A stretch of 64,000 bases of DNA from contig NZ_CP030287.1 in assembly GCF_003287935.1 (NCBI RefSeq), positions 8,006,869 through 8,070,868 on the forward strand. The letters are read 5' to 3'. Source of the stretch: Streptomyces sp. ICC1 (GTDB taxonomy: Bacteria; Actinomycetota; Actinomycetes; Streptomycetales; Streptomycetaceae). The notes below the pieces were generated by a model. That model was not told the DNA's origin, ran no database searches, and saw only the letters and a program-made list of their open reading frames with translations. A program made the position numbers and the translations under genes. Shown in pieces: positions 25,634 through 33,628 of the stretch. Each line of letters begins with the position of its first letter. Position 1 is the stretch's first letter.

Positions 25634-27100
25634 GTGACCCTCGTGCAAGATGGAGAGCTGCCTGCACACCACGGTGTGGAGGCCGTTGGGTACTGCTGCA
25701 CTCTTGGGGGAGCGTTCGTGTTCCAGCGTCATCTTCATCGTCACGATGACATCGATCTGGTGATGTCCACGCTGGAGGAGGATCCTCAGTGCCTGCCGGT
25801 TCTCATCACATGGGGTGCGGGCCTGCGCTGTGACGTGGCTTCGTCTCTGCGGGAGGTCATCGCGACCGGCGCCTGGCAGGACGACATCCATGTACGTCGG
25901 GATTCTGCCCGCTGGCGGGGAAAACCCCGCTTCCCCGCCTTTCTCGACAGCGGACTCGAAAAGCGCCGCGACCGTGGCCCCAAGTACGAACATCTGCACA
26001 CGGCCTTGCTGACTTTCCCCGAGACTCGGGCCGCTCTCTACCGGGTGCATGCGGCGGAATGCCCGCAGCACTGTCGCACGCGAACCGGCACCTTCTCGGA
26101 GGACCGTCACGTCGATGACTACCGGGAGGCACTGTTCGGTTGGTATGCCGCCATCCAGCATGCGCACGCCTGCGTGGTGCGGGCAGCACAGTGGTTCGAG
26201 AATACGGATCTTCACGATCCCCGGCGCCCGCAGACGTTCACCGATTGGCTGGCCCACCCCGGATCACGACCCGGCCGGCGGGTCGGCGACGGGACACCGC
26301 CCACCTCCCACATAGAAGCCTTGCGGGAGATCCTCCTGATGATGCAGGCCTGGAGCCCCCACACGTTCGAGGCCATCGACGTGGCCTTCCGGAAAGCGGA
26401 AGGAGAACGCGCATCACACGCCTGGGGCGGCAGCTTCGAGCCTGCTGGGCGGCCCGAAGCCCAGGCCGCTGCCGAAGCCCTCACCTGCGTCCTCTCCCCG
26501 GATGAGCGCCAGTACGTCCGCGACGCCATCGCACGCATCGAGGCTGACGGCGCCTGGGACCGGGATATGGACCTGGCGAAAGACGGCACGCCACCCTGTA
26601 CCAGCGACCGGCATCGCACCTACGGCGCCGAAACCAGCGAGCGTGAGGACTGCGCCACGGCCCGAGGCCGTGTGTACGAAGAGGCCTCCCAGCCCTGGAC
26701 TGAGGGCGTCGACCGTGAGGCCTCCGCTGCCCGTCTCGCCCGGTTTCTGCTCGGACCCCATACCGACCGAGTCCAGACCGCCCTCTCCACGGCCCGCGCA
26801 GCCGTCGCCCGGGACACCGCGGAAACCGCACCGCAAATCTGGCACGACAACGCACAGCGCCTCCGGGAAGCCCGCGAGGCCACAGGACTCGATCTCCACG
26901 ACGCCGCCGGCCACCTGGGCATCAAGCCCGCCACACTCCAGCGCTTCGAACAAGCAACGGGCAAGCTCCCGGGACGACCGGTCTCCCTCGGCTACCTCCA
27001 ACTCATCGCCCTTACCTGTACCCAGGCGGGCCGCACCGCTCCCGCCTGTATCCCGCAGGCCATCTCCCAGCCGGTCAGCTCACTGCCGACCACCCCGTAG
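25634..27100 (+). CDS. Large protein with C-terminal XRE helix-turn-helix
   Basis: The GTG at 25634 gives 488 residues. Residues about 403-462 form an XRE DNA-binding domain (LREAREATGLDLHDAAGHLG then ATLQRFEQATGKLPGRP). The first 400 residues, with HDDIDLVMSTLEED and WGAGLRCDVASSLREVIATG, belong to no family I recognise. An HTH at the end of a long unknown domain suggests a regulator or a DNA-targeted effector. It is divergent from the HEPN-motif gene and 56 bases upstream of the next gene, so it may lead a small operon with the two genes that follow. Confidence 0.6.
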   Translation: MTLVQDGELPAHHGVEAVGYCCTLGGAFVFQRHLHRHDDIDLVMSTLEEDPQCLPVLITWGAGLRCDVASSLREVIATGAWQDDIHVRRDSARWRGKPRFPAFLDSGLEKRRDRGPKYEHLHTALLTFPETRAALYRVHAAECPQHCRTRTGTFSEDRHVDDYREALFGWYAAIQHAHACVVRAAQWFENTDLHDPRRPQTFTDWLAHPGSRPGRRVGDGTPPTSHIEALREILLMMQAWSPHTFEAIDVAFRKAEGERASHAWGGSFEPAGRPEAQAAAEALTCVLSPDERQYVRDAIARIEADGAWDRDMDLAKDGTPPCTSDRHRTYGAETSEREDCATARGRVYEEASQPWTEGVDREASAARLARFLLGPHTDRVQTALSTARAAVARDTAETAPQIWHDNAQRLREAREATGLDLHDAAGHLGIKPATLQRFEQATGKLPGRPVSLGYLQLIALTCTQAGRTAPACIPQAISQPVSSLPTTP

Positions 27101-27156
27101 TACGCCACCGTGCCCACATTTCTGCCGTTACGTAGCCACCCGTGTGAGGAATCCCC

Positions 27157-27657
27157 GTGTTCGAAGAGGTACATCACCGGCCCTGCGGACGCCCCACCAA
27201 GTCCGGTAACCCCTGCCGCGCTCAGTTCTCCGGTCCGGGCTTCGCCTGCAAAGTCCACACCACCGACAACGAAAAGGCCCTCGTGGAGGCCTACCAGCAG
27301 GGGCTTCAGACCGGCCGGGCGCAAGAAAGAGAATGGAGGCAACGCGTCGAAACCACACAGGTCGAGCACCTTGAGCGGCAGATACGGACCCTGCGGGAAG
27401 AACTCGATGCCAAGAACCGCCGTTTCGAGGTCGACGGCCACCAGGCTGTCACCGTTGACGGGTACGGATACCGATGGAGGGGCCCCGGCACGCTCGCAGT
27501 CGGAGACCGTGTGCTCCTTCCCGAAAATTACGTCAGTGCCCTGCGTCACGGCCCGGGCCCCTTTCCCGGAACCGTGACTGCCCTGGGCACCACCTATTCC
27601 GGGACTCTCAGCACGATCATCTCGCGAGCCCCCGGCTCCTCACAGCAGACCGGCTGA
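27157..27657 (+). CDS. Cys/His-motif protein with coiled coil
   Basis: A 166-residue protein from a GTG. The N-terminus carries C10, C20, C31 and H34 (CGRPTKSGNPCRAQ, then FACKVH), a small zinc-binding knuckle of a type seen in mobile-element proteins. A coiled coil follows at about residues 45-95 (VETTQVEHLERQIRTLREEL), then a beta-rich end (GYGYRWRGPGTLAVGDRVLL). It lies between the XRE-tailed gene and the nucleotidyltransferase gene in the same direction. Nucleic-acid or protein binding is a reasonable guess; no function is established. Confidence 0.6.
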   Translation: MFEEVHHRPCGRPTKSGNPCRAQFSGPGFACKVHTTDNEKALVEAYQQGLQTGRAQEREWRQRVETTQVEHLERQIRTLREELDAKNRRFEVDGHQAVTVDGYGYRWRGPGTLAVGDRVLLPENYVSALRHGPGPFPGTVTALGTTYSGTLSTIISRAPGSSQQTG

Positions 27658-27707
27658 AACCACCGGCGCAAGGCACCGGCATCCGAACCGACCAGCAGAG
27701 GGATTCC

Positions 27708-28568
27708 GTGAAACGCGAGCGCGCTACCACGCTCCTGAACGACATGCTCGATCGCCTGGAGGAGGGAGGCTGGCCACTGGACCTCGTCGACGAAATCCTC
27801 GTCTTCGGCTCCTACGCACGCGGCGCACTGAACCCCTCAGACGTCGACATCGTCGTAGAGCACCGCAGAGACAGCCGTCTTACCTCCGAATTCCTTCACG
27901 CCCTCTCCTACGGGCGAGACCCCTCAGCGTCAATGAAGCGAGCCCTCAAGGGCAACAGCCGAGGTCTGCAGATCCACTTTGGCGAACGCAAGACCTTCGA
28001 AGCGGAAGGCTTCGAACTGACCATGCTGTGGACCCGAGGCGAACCCATGACCGCCGCCCGTACTCGACTCGCTGCCATCGCCCCGGACCCCACAGCAGGC
28101 CGCGCATCACGTGACCACATGATCGAGGCCTTCGACGGCATCGACCGCTGGGTCCCACGCCCGGTCCGCATCGATCTCACTGACCTGGTCGACCGCAAGG
28201 CAGCCACCATCCGGCAACTCCAACTCGCCGACGTCCGTCCGAGCCATCCCGCAGCCCTTGAAGCCCTCACCCGCTGGAGCGACACCAGCCCGTTGCGTCG
28301 AGCCGCGGCAGCCGTCCTCGCGCACCTCGAAGCCAACGCTCAGCCTCTCGACTCCGTCTACCTCCACGGCGATCCGGTCATCGGTAGCCGCTACAGCGAC
28401 ACGGCGTGGCAGATCGGTGTCGGATTCGACTGGCGTCACTACCGGAGCATCGCCCATCACCTGGAAGAGGGCACCGACTGGTTCGAGGTCGTCCGCCCGA
28501 CCCGCACCCAGCCACTTCACGCCCTCCACATCACGGTCCAGGACCGCGCCGTCCTGCCCCGCTCGTGA
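27708..28568 (+). CDS. Nucleotidyltransferase-domain protein (MNT/KNTase-like)
   Basis: The GTG at 27708 follows GAGGGAT and gives a 286-residue protein. The N-terminal LVFGSYARGALNPSDVDIVV has the polymerase-beta-fold signature GS(x)2RG...D-x-D (G34-S35, D45 and D47), so the catalytic metal site is intact. The remaining 200 residues contain a second region (RPVRIDLTDLVDRKAATIRQ). MNT-type proteins are antitoxins to HEPN toxins, usually by AMPylating them. Here an HEPN-motif protein is encoded in the same island, though three genes away and on the other strand. A stand-alone enzyme modifying nucleotides is also possible. Confidence 0.65.
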   Translation: MKRERATTLLNDMLDRLEEGGWPLDLVDEILVFGSYARGALNPSDVDIVVEHRRDSRLTSEFLHALSYGRDPSASMKRALKGNSRGLQIHFGERKTFEAEGFELTMLWTRGEPMTAARTRLAAIAPDPTAGRASRDHMIEAFDGIDRWVPRPVRIDLTDLVDRKAATIRQLQLADVRPSHPAALEALTRWSDTSPLRRAAAAVLAHLEANAQPLDSVYLHGDPVIGSRYSDTAWQIGVGFDWRHYRSIAHHLEEGTDWFEVVRPTRTQPLHALHITVQDRAVLPRS

Positions 28569-28769
28569 CAGGCGCGCCCAGGCGTGGGGATTACACCGGA
28601 CTCCTGTCCTGGCACTACGAGCGGGCCGATGACGCCAGCCACCGGCCGAGCAAGACAGCGCATCTTGCAGGGGCGGACAGCGCGCGGTGGGGCGGGCTTT
28701 GACTCTACGACAGTCAGGAAGCGCGAGCGCCGTCCCAGCTGGTCGTCCGGTGAGAGCCCGCGGTTCGCA

Positions 28770-29045
28770 TCAGGGGCCGAGCTGGGTGGTTGCGGCGTTG
28801 ATTTCTTTGAGGGTGATGTTTTCGCTGCCGGTGCGGATCGCGATGACGGCGGCGGTGGAGACGAGGTGGGTAAGGGCTTTGAGGTACCCGCCGGTGCGCC
28901 GGTGGAGTTCGACGGCGTGTTTGCTCAGCGCATGCTCTTCGAGCCGGTACAGGCTCAGGTCGGCTTCGAAGCCTGCCAGCACTTCCCGGAAGGTTTTCTG
29001 GTCTCCGGCGTTCAGGGGCAGGGGGTGCAGCCAGGTCACAGGCAG
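28770..29045 (-). pseudogene. C-terminal fragment of a TniB-like AAA ATPase
   Basis: About 90 residues read FREVLAGFEADLSLYRLEEH, ELHRRTGGYLKALTHLV, AAVIAIRTGSENITLKEINA, then TTQLGP and a stop at 28770. This pattern (LH-R-TGG-L-LSHLI followed by an A-I-x-G-E-x-I-T motif) is the C-terminal lid of TniB/TnsC-like transposition ATPases. The Walker region should lie to the right but is replaced at about 29045 by an unrelated gene fragment. It marks the right edge of the accessory island and suggests that a Tn7/Mu-like element once stood here. Confidence 0.65.
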
Positions 29046-29056
29046 TAGCGCACTGG

Positions 29057-29590
29057 GGGAGGGCCGCGGCGGCGCTCCGCACCGCCCTGCCCGCCCTCCT
29101 CCCGGACGACCCCCGCGCGCACCGCCTCGCCGCGGCCGTACGCACCTTCGCCGAGACCCTGGAGGAGTACGCCCCGCACTGGAGCCCGCCCCGCCTCGAC
29201 CGGCCGGTCGCCGGCCAGACCCACTGCCACCAGCACGCCGTCCTCGGCGACGCCCCCGACCGACGGCTCCGCGAACGCGCGGGCCTCACGGGCGACCTCA
29301 GCGGCGGCTGCTGCGGCCTCGCGGGGAACTTCGGCTTCGAACCGGGCCACCACGAGGTCTCCCTGGCCTGCGCCGAGGAGCAGCTCCTGCCGTCGCTGCG
29401 CGCGGCCGCGCCGGGTACCGAGGTGCTGGCCGACGGCTTTTCCTGCCGGACCCAGATCGCGCAGCTGTCCGGCGGCCGGGCCCGCCACCTCGCGGAGGTC
29501 CTGGCGGAGGCGCTGGCGGAGCCGGAGCCGGAGTCGGAGTCGGAGTCGGAGTCGGAGTCGGAGGCCGAGGCCGTGCCGGAGGCGCCGTAG
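29057..29590 (+). pseudogene. C-terminal part of an FAD/Fe-S oxidase (CCG domain), 5' end lost
   Basis: A reading frame without a start, about 177 codons, encodes the end of a two-domain FAD-linked oxidase / Fe-S protein (glycolate oxidase or D-lactate dehydrogenase type): TFAETLEEYAPHW, THCHQHAVLGD, SGGCCGLAGNFGFEPGHHEV, LADGFSCRTQIAQLSGGRAR. The cysteine-rich CCG motif is intact. The missing part would be about 800 residues with the FAD domain. The tail has an added acidic repeat (Pro-Glu then Ser-Glu). The gene was cut at about 29045, where a TniB-like fragment begins on the other strand. Confidence 0.75.
29519..29566. repeat. Hexanucleotide repeat GGAGCC/GGAGTC
   Basis: About eight six-base units (GGAGCC then GGAGTC) give a Glu-Pro then Glu-Ser tail in the Fe-S oxidase fragment. 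The unit is almost the same as that of the tract at 41407. Confidence 0.85.
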
Positions 29591-29658
29591 CCCGGGCGTC
29601 ACGGGATGTAAGGCAAAACACGCAGGCATGCTCCTTACGCACGCCCTAGTCTGGAGAG

Positions 29659-30681
29659 ATGGCCGTACCCAGCTCCGCCCCCGCCTCTCCGCCCACGACC
29701 GCGCCCGTCAGCGCCTCGGTTCCCGCCCCGGTTCCCGCTTCCGCGGCTCCCGCATCCGCCCCCGCGGCCCCCGCGGCCCCCGTGGATCCCGCCGCCGACG
29801 GCTCCTTCCGGGCGCGCTTCGGGCCCGTCGCCCTCGTGGTCAGCGCGGGCGTCTCGGTGCAGTTCGGGGCCGCCATCGCGGTCATGATCATGCCGAGGAC
29901 GGGCGCGGCGGGCGTGGTCACGCTGCGGCTCGCGGCCGCCGCGCTGGTGCTGCTGCTCCTCTGTCGGCCCAAGCTGCGCGGGCACTCCCGTGCCGACTGG
30001 ATGACCGTGGTGTGGTTCGGCGTGACCATGGCCGGCATGAACGGCCTCTTCTACCAGGCCATCGACCGCATCCCGCTGGGTCCCGCCGTCACCCTGGAGG
30101 TGCTGGGCCCGCTGGTGCTGTCCGTCGCGGTCTCCCGCCGCCTGATGAACCTGCTGTGGGCCGGGCTGGCGCTGGCCGGCGTGGTCCTGCTCTCCACCCA
30201 CGGCGGAGGCGGCTTCGGCGGACTCGACCCGCTGGGCGCGGCGTACGCGCTCGGCGCCGGCGGCATGTGGGCGGCGTACATCGTCTTCAACGCGCGGACC
30301 GGCCGGCGGTTCCCGCAGGCCGACGGCCTGGCGCTGGCGATGGCCGTGGCGGCCGTGCTCTCGCTGCCCCTCGGCGTGATCGAGGCGGGCTCGGCGCTCC
30401 TGCTCCCCAGCACGCTGGCCCTCGGGCTCGGCGTGGCGGTGCTGTCCTCGGTCCTGCCCTACACGCTGGAACTGCTCGCCCTGCGCCGGCTCCCGGCGCC
30501 CACCTTCGCGATCCTGATGAGCCTGGAGCCCGCGATCGCCGCGACGGCGGGCTTCCTGGTGCTCAACCAGGCGCTGTCGCCGCTGGACGCGGCGGCGATC
30601 GCGCTGGTCATCGCGGCGAGCATGGGCGCGGTCCGCTCCCAGACCCGCCGGCGCCCGCGGCCGCTGAAACCGCAGGCCTGA
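29659..30681 (+). CDS. EamA/RhtA-type inner-membrane exporter
   Basis: A 340-residue member of the drug/metabolite transporter superfamily. After an Ala/Pro-rich, probably disordered, first 45 residues there are about ten membrane helices in two EamA repeats. The landmarks are GAAGVVTLRLAAAALVLLLL, LGPAVTLEVLGPLVLSV, YIVFNARTGRRFP and PTFAILMSLEPAIAA. This is the RhtA signature, as in threonine/homoserine exporters of E. coli. It would export small metabolites or amino acids. Monocistronic. Confidence 0.88.
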   Translation: MAVPSSAPASPPTTAPVSASVPAPVPASAAPASAPAAPAAPVDPAADGSFRARFGPVALVVSAGVSVQFGAAIAVMIMPRTGAAGVVTLRLAAAALVLLLLCRPKLRGHSRADWMTVVWFGVTMAGMNGLFYQAIDRIPLGPAVTLEVLGPLVLSVAVSRRLMNLLWAGLALAGVVLLSTHGGGGFGGLDPLGAAYALGAGGMWAAYIVFNARTGRRFPQADGLALAMAVAAVLSLPLGVIEAGSALLLPSTLALGLGVAVLSSVLPYTLELLALRRLPAPTFAILMSLEPAIAATAGFLVLNQALSPLDAAAIALVIAASMGAVRSQTRRRPRPLKPQA

Positions 30682-30735
30682 CCCGGCCACCGCCGACCCG
30701 GCCGCCGCTGACCCGGCCGCCGCTGATCCGGCCGT
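30679..30735. repeat. Short tandem repeat after the exporter gene
   Basis: Three near-copies of a 15- to 18-base unit (GACCCGGCC followed by GCCGCT) follow the stop codon. They are a likely cause of misalignment but have no evident function. Confidence 0.6.
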
Positions 30736-30785
30736 CGTCGTCACCGGCCGTCGTCGCCGGTCGGCGACCCGGCGGGAGCTCCGGG

Positions 30786-31022
30786 TCAGCTCCAGATGAC
30801 GTCGCTGTCGGTCCGCAGCACCACGACGTCCGCGTGCTGGACGTTCGCCTCGACGTGGAACCCCGTCGGCCAGTCCGCGGACCAGGCGGAGAGCGAGGAG
30901 CCGACGCCGGCGCCGCCGGAATCCGCGTCCGGCCGGTCCTGGCTCCAGCCGCTCGCCACGGTCACACCGAGCGCGAGGGTGCTCATCGCCGCGGCGGCGA
31001 AGTACATCCGAGGAGTTGTCAT
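30786..31022 (-). CDS. Small secreted or membrane peptide
   Basis: A 78-residue protein starting with MTTPRMYFAAAAMSTLALGV, a short hydrophobic segment that could be a signal peptide or anchor, followed by a polar domain (DWPTGFHVEANVQHADVVVL) with stop at 30786. No family is recognised. It is co-directional with the WYL regulator gene, 40 bases downstream of it, so it may be co-transcribed. Confidence 0.6.
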   Translation of the reverse strand: MTTPRMYFAAAAMSTLALGVTVASGWSQDRPDADSGGAGVGSSLSAWSADWPTGFHVEANVQHADVVVLRTDSDVIWS

Positions 31023-31061
31023 GCGCGGAGCATCCCAGCCGTGCGGGGCGGAGGGAAGACC

Positions 31062-32090
31062 TCAGCCGGCATGGCCCGGAGCGGCAGCCGTCCCGGTCCC
31101 GTACCGGGCCGCCATCGCGGCGGCCACCGCTCCGATCCGCTCCCGCAGCGCCCGCGGGGCGAGCACCTCCGCCTCCGCCCCCAGCTCCAGGAACTGCGAC
31201 TCCGCGTGCGCCTGTGACTCGATCGGCAGCACCGCCCGCGTCCACCCGGGCAGCTCGGGATCCGGGGTCCCGGCGGCCGCCAGGGCCCTGGCCTGGGCGC
31301 CGGTCAGCCGGGCCGCTCCGCGCGCGGACACCCGTACCTCCGCTTCCTCCGGGTGCAGCCGCTCGTGGAACTCCGCCTGGGTGCGCCGCCAGTGTGCGGC
31401 CAGCTCGAAGCCGTCCGGGAGCACGCACTCCTCGCCGGTCTCCCGCACCCCGAGGACCTGGTCCACCCGGTAGGTGTACGGCCCGGCCGGCTTCCCGCCG
31501 GCGGGGTCCGCCGAGGGCTCCGCCGGGCCGGCGACCAAGTACCAGCGCCCCGCCTTGAGGACCAGCCCGTACGGGGCGAGCCGCCGGTCCACCTCGTGGG
31601 GCGCCTTCCACCGCCGGTAGCGGACCTCGATCACCCGCCCCCGCCACACCGCGTCGGCGATCTGCCCCAGGTACGGGGTCTCCTCGTGCTCCGCGTACCA
31701 GCCGGGCGCGTCCAGGTGGAACCGCAGCCGCATCCGGTCGGCCTGCGCGCGCAGCTCCGCGGGCAGGGCGGCGCGCAGTTTCAGCTGGGCGGCGGACAGG
31801 GCCCGGCCGAGGCCGAGTTCGGCGGCCGGTCCGGGCATCGAGGTGAGGAAGAGCGCCTCGGCCTCGCCCGGGGCCAGGCCGGTGAGGCGGGTGCGGTAGC
31901 CGTCGAGGAGCTGGTAGCCGCCACTGTGTCCGGCGTCGCCGTACAGCGGAACACCGGAGGCGGACAGCGCCTCCGCGTCGCGGTAGACCGTACGGACGGA
32001 CACCTCCAGCTCCTCGGCGAGCTCGGCGGCGGTCATCCGGCCTCTGGTCTGGAGGAGGAGCAGGATCGAGAGCAATCGGGCGGCCTTCAT
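31062..32090 (-). CDS. WYL-domain transcriptional regulator (YafY type)
   Basis: A 342-residue regulator. Residues 1-60 form an HTH_11 winged helix (RLLSILLLLQTRGRMTAAEL then EVSVRTVYRDAEAL). Residues about 135-210 form the WYL sensor domain (RVIEVRYRRWKAPH, then LAPYGLVLKAGRWYLVAG), and a WCX-like end follows. Family members bind a small ligand or nucleic acid and control adjacent genes. It is divergent from the small gene at 32174, and a 17-base dyad lies between them at 32101-32117, a likely binding site. Confidence 0.9.
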   Translation of the reverse strand: MKAARLLSILLLLQTRGRMTAAELAEELEVSVRTVYRDAEALSASGVPLYGDAGHSGGYQLLDGYRTRLTGLAPGEAEALFLTSMPGPAAELGLGRALSAAQLKLRAALPAELRAQADRMRLRFHLDAPGWYAEHEETPYLGQIADAVWRGRVIEVRYRRWKAPHEVDRRLAPYGLVLKAGRWYLVAGPAEPSADPAGGKPAGPYTYRVDQVLGVRETGEECVLPDGFELAAHWRRTQAEFHERLHPEEAEVRVSARGAARLTGAQARALAAAGTPDPELPGWTRAVLPIESQAHAESQFLELGAEAEVLAPRALRERIGAVAAAMAARYGTGTAAAPGHAG

Positions 32091-32100
32091 GTGCACTCCA

Positions 32101-32117
32101 CTGACACATGATGTCAG
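32101..32117. promoter_or_regulatory. Candidate operator between the WYL regulator and its target
   Basis: CTGACACATGATGTCAG is a perfect dyad of two six-base arms with a five-base centre. It lies in the 83-base interval between divergent starts. Control by the WYL regulator is inferred from position. Confidence 0.65.
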
Positions 32118-32173
32118 CAGACCGCTCCTACGGTTGCCCCCAACAGCACCGGAACGGCCAGGGGAGAACGCGC

Positions 32174-32719
32174 ATGGGCAACGGCAACGGCAACGGCATC
32201 GGCAACGGCATCGGCAACGGCAACGACGACTTCGGCTTCCTCGTCGGCACCTGGGACGTGGCCAACCGCCGGCTCGCCGACGGCCTGGACCCGGACAGTG
32301 GATGGGAGGAGTTCCCGGGGACCTCCCGGGCCACCCGCCACTTCGGCGGCGCGGCGAACTTCGACGAGATCGAGTTCCCGACGAAGGGGGCGGCCGGACT
32401 GACCCTGCGGCTCTACGACCACGAGCGCGGCCGGTGGACCCTGAACTGGGCGAGCGCCCGGACCGGGACGCTCTTCCCGGCCGTCGTCGGCCGGTTCGAG
32501 GAGGGCGCGGGCACGGGCCGGGGGGTCTTCGAGGGCGAGGACAGCCACGGGGACACGCCGGTCCTGGTGCGGTTCGTGTGGTCGGGGACGCGGACGGACA
32601 GTCCGCGCTGGGAGCAGTACTTCTCCGCCGACCGGGGCGGGAGCTGGATCCTCAACTGGACGATGGACTTCACCCGCCGCACCCCGCGACCCGACTCCGA
32701 CTCCGCCGTCGGCGAGTGA
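32174..32719 (+). CDS. Small soluble protein, DUF1579-like
   Basis: A 181-residue protein from the ATG at 32174, chosen because GGGGAG precedes it. It opens with an Asn-Gly repeat (GNGNGNGIGNGIGNGN), the product of a GGCAAC repeat, and continues with FLVGTWDVANRRL, EEFPGTSRATRHFGGAANFD and YFSADRGGSWILNWTMDF. This is the lipocalin-like barrel pattern of DUF1579 proteins. The role is unknown. It is the probable target of the divergent WYL regulator. Confidence 0.75.
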   Translation: MGNGNGNGIGNGIGNGNDDFGFLVGTWDVANRRLADGLDPDSGWEEFPGTSRATRHFGGAANFDEIEFPTKGAAGLTLRLYDHERGRWTLNWASARTGTLFPAVVGRFEEGAGTGRGVFEGEDSHGDTPVLVRFVWSGTRTDSPRWEQYFSADRGGSWILNWTMDFTRRTPRPDSDSAVGE

Positions 32720-32728
32720 GCCGGCCGC

Positions 32729-33418
32729 TCAGAGCAGGCCGAGCACCGTGGACAGCCCGTCCGGCCGCTGGTCGACCGGGAGGTGGCGGACCAGTTCGAC
32801 CCGGCAGCCCAGGGCGGCGGCCCCGCCGTCCGCGACCTCGTCGTCACCGACCATGAGCACGTCGGCGGGCGCCTGCCCGAGCGCTGCGCAGGCGGCCCGG
32901 AAGAGCCGGGGATCGGGCTTCTGCACCCCGTGCTCGAAGGAGAGCAGGTAGCCGTCGACGAGGTGGTGCAGGCCGTGGGCGCGGAAGACGGGCCGCAGGT
33001 CCCAGCCGATGTTGCTGACGATGACGACCGGGACGCCCCGCTCGCGCAGGGCGCCGAGCGTGGCCGCGGTGTCCGGGTAGGGCCGCCAGGCCGCAGGGGT
33101 GCGGTGCCGGGCGTACAGGGCGCCGGCCAGCTCCGGCACGGGCAGCGCCGCCTCCAGGATGAGGGCGGTGTAGGCGGCGTGGTGGTTGGCGGAGCTCAGG
33201 TCGCGCTCGCGCCACAGCCGCTCTAGCCGGGGCGGCAGCCGGCGCGGGTTCGCCCCTCCGGGCAGGGCGCCGGCCTCCTCGAGGCGGGCCGCGCAGTCGG
33301 TGAGTTCGGCCTCGGACAGGTCGCGCCCGGTCTGCGCCACCACCGCGCGCAGCCAGTCCCCGGTGGGCTCGATGCGGAACAGGGTGCCGGAGAAGTCGAA
33401 CATCACGCCCTTGATCAT
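32729..33418 (-). CDS. HAD-superfamily hydrolase
   Basis: A 229-residue HAD hydrolase from the ATG at 33418. Motif I is MFDFSGTLF, where the usual second aspartate of DxDxT is replaced by serine. Motif II is VVIVSN, motif III is QKPDPRLF, and motif IV is GDDEVAD. The first aspartate, the lysine and the acidic loop are in place, so phosphatase-like activity is possible, but the D-to-S change removes the usual general acid/base. Several Streptomyces HAD proteins carry this change. The substrate is unknown. Confidence 0.85.
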   Translation of the reverse strand: MIKGVMFDFSGTLFRIEPTGDWLRAVVAQTGRDLSEAELTDCAARLEEAGALPGGANPRRLPPRLERLWRERDLSSANHHAAYTALILEAALPVPELAGALYARHRTPAAWRPYPDTAATLGALRERGVPVVIVSNIGWDLRPVFRAHGLHHLVDGYLLSFEHGVQKPDPRLFRAACAALGQAPADVLMVGDDEVADGGAAALGCRVELVRHLPVDQRPDGLSTVLGLL

Positions 33419-33560
33419 GGCGCCGATCCTCGCCGCGGGAGCGGGGCGCGCGCAAGCCCCGTACGCCGGGAGCGACGGAACGCCCGGCACCCCAAACTGC
33501 CGGTCCGGCAGCCCAGTTGGGAGGCGTCCGCGCGGCTCGGCAACGCTTCGGCAAATAATG

Positions 33561-33572
33561 CAAGCACGCTTG
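33561..33572. promoter_or_regulatory. Palindrome upstream of the TIGR03084 gene
   Basis: CAAGCACGCTTG is a perfect 12-base dyad 57 bases before the start of the gene at 33629. The form is typical of TetR-type operators. The cognate regulator is not in this window. Confidence 0.55.
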
Positions 33573-33628
33573 ATTGTTTCGGTGACGGCTGCCAGGCTTC
33601 CCCCCACGCCGAGAAGGGGAGCGCACCC

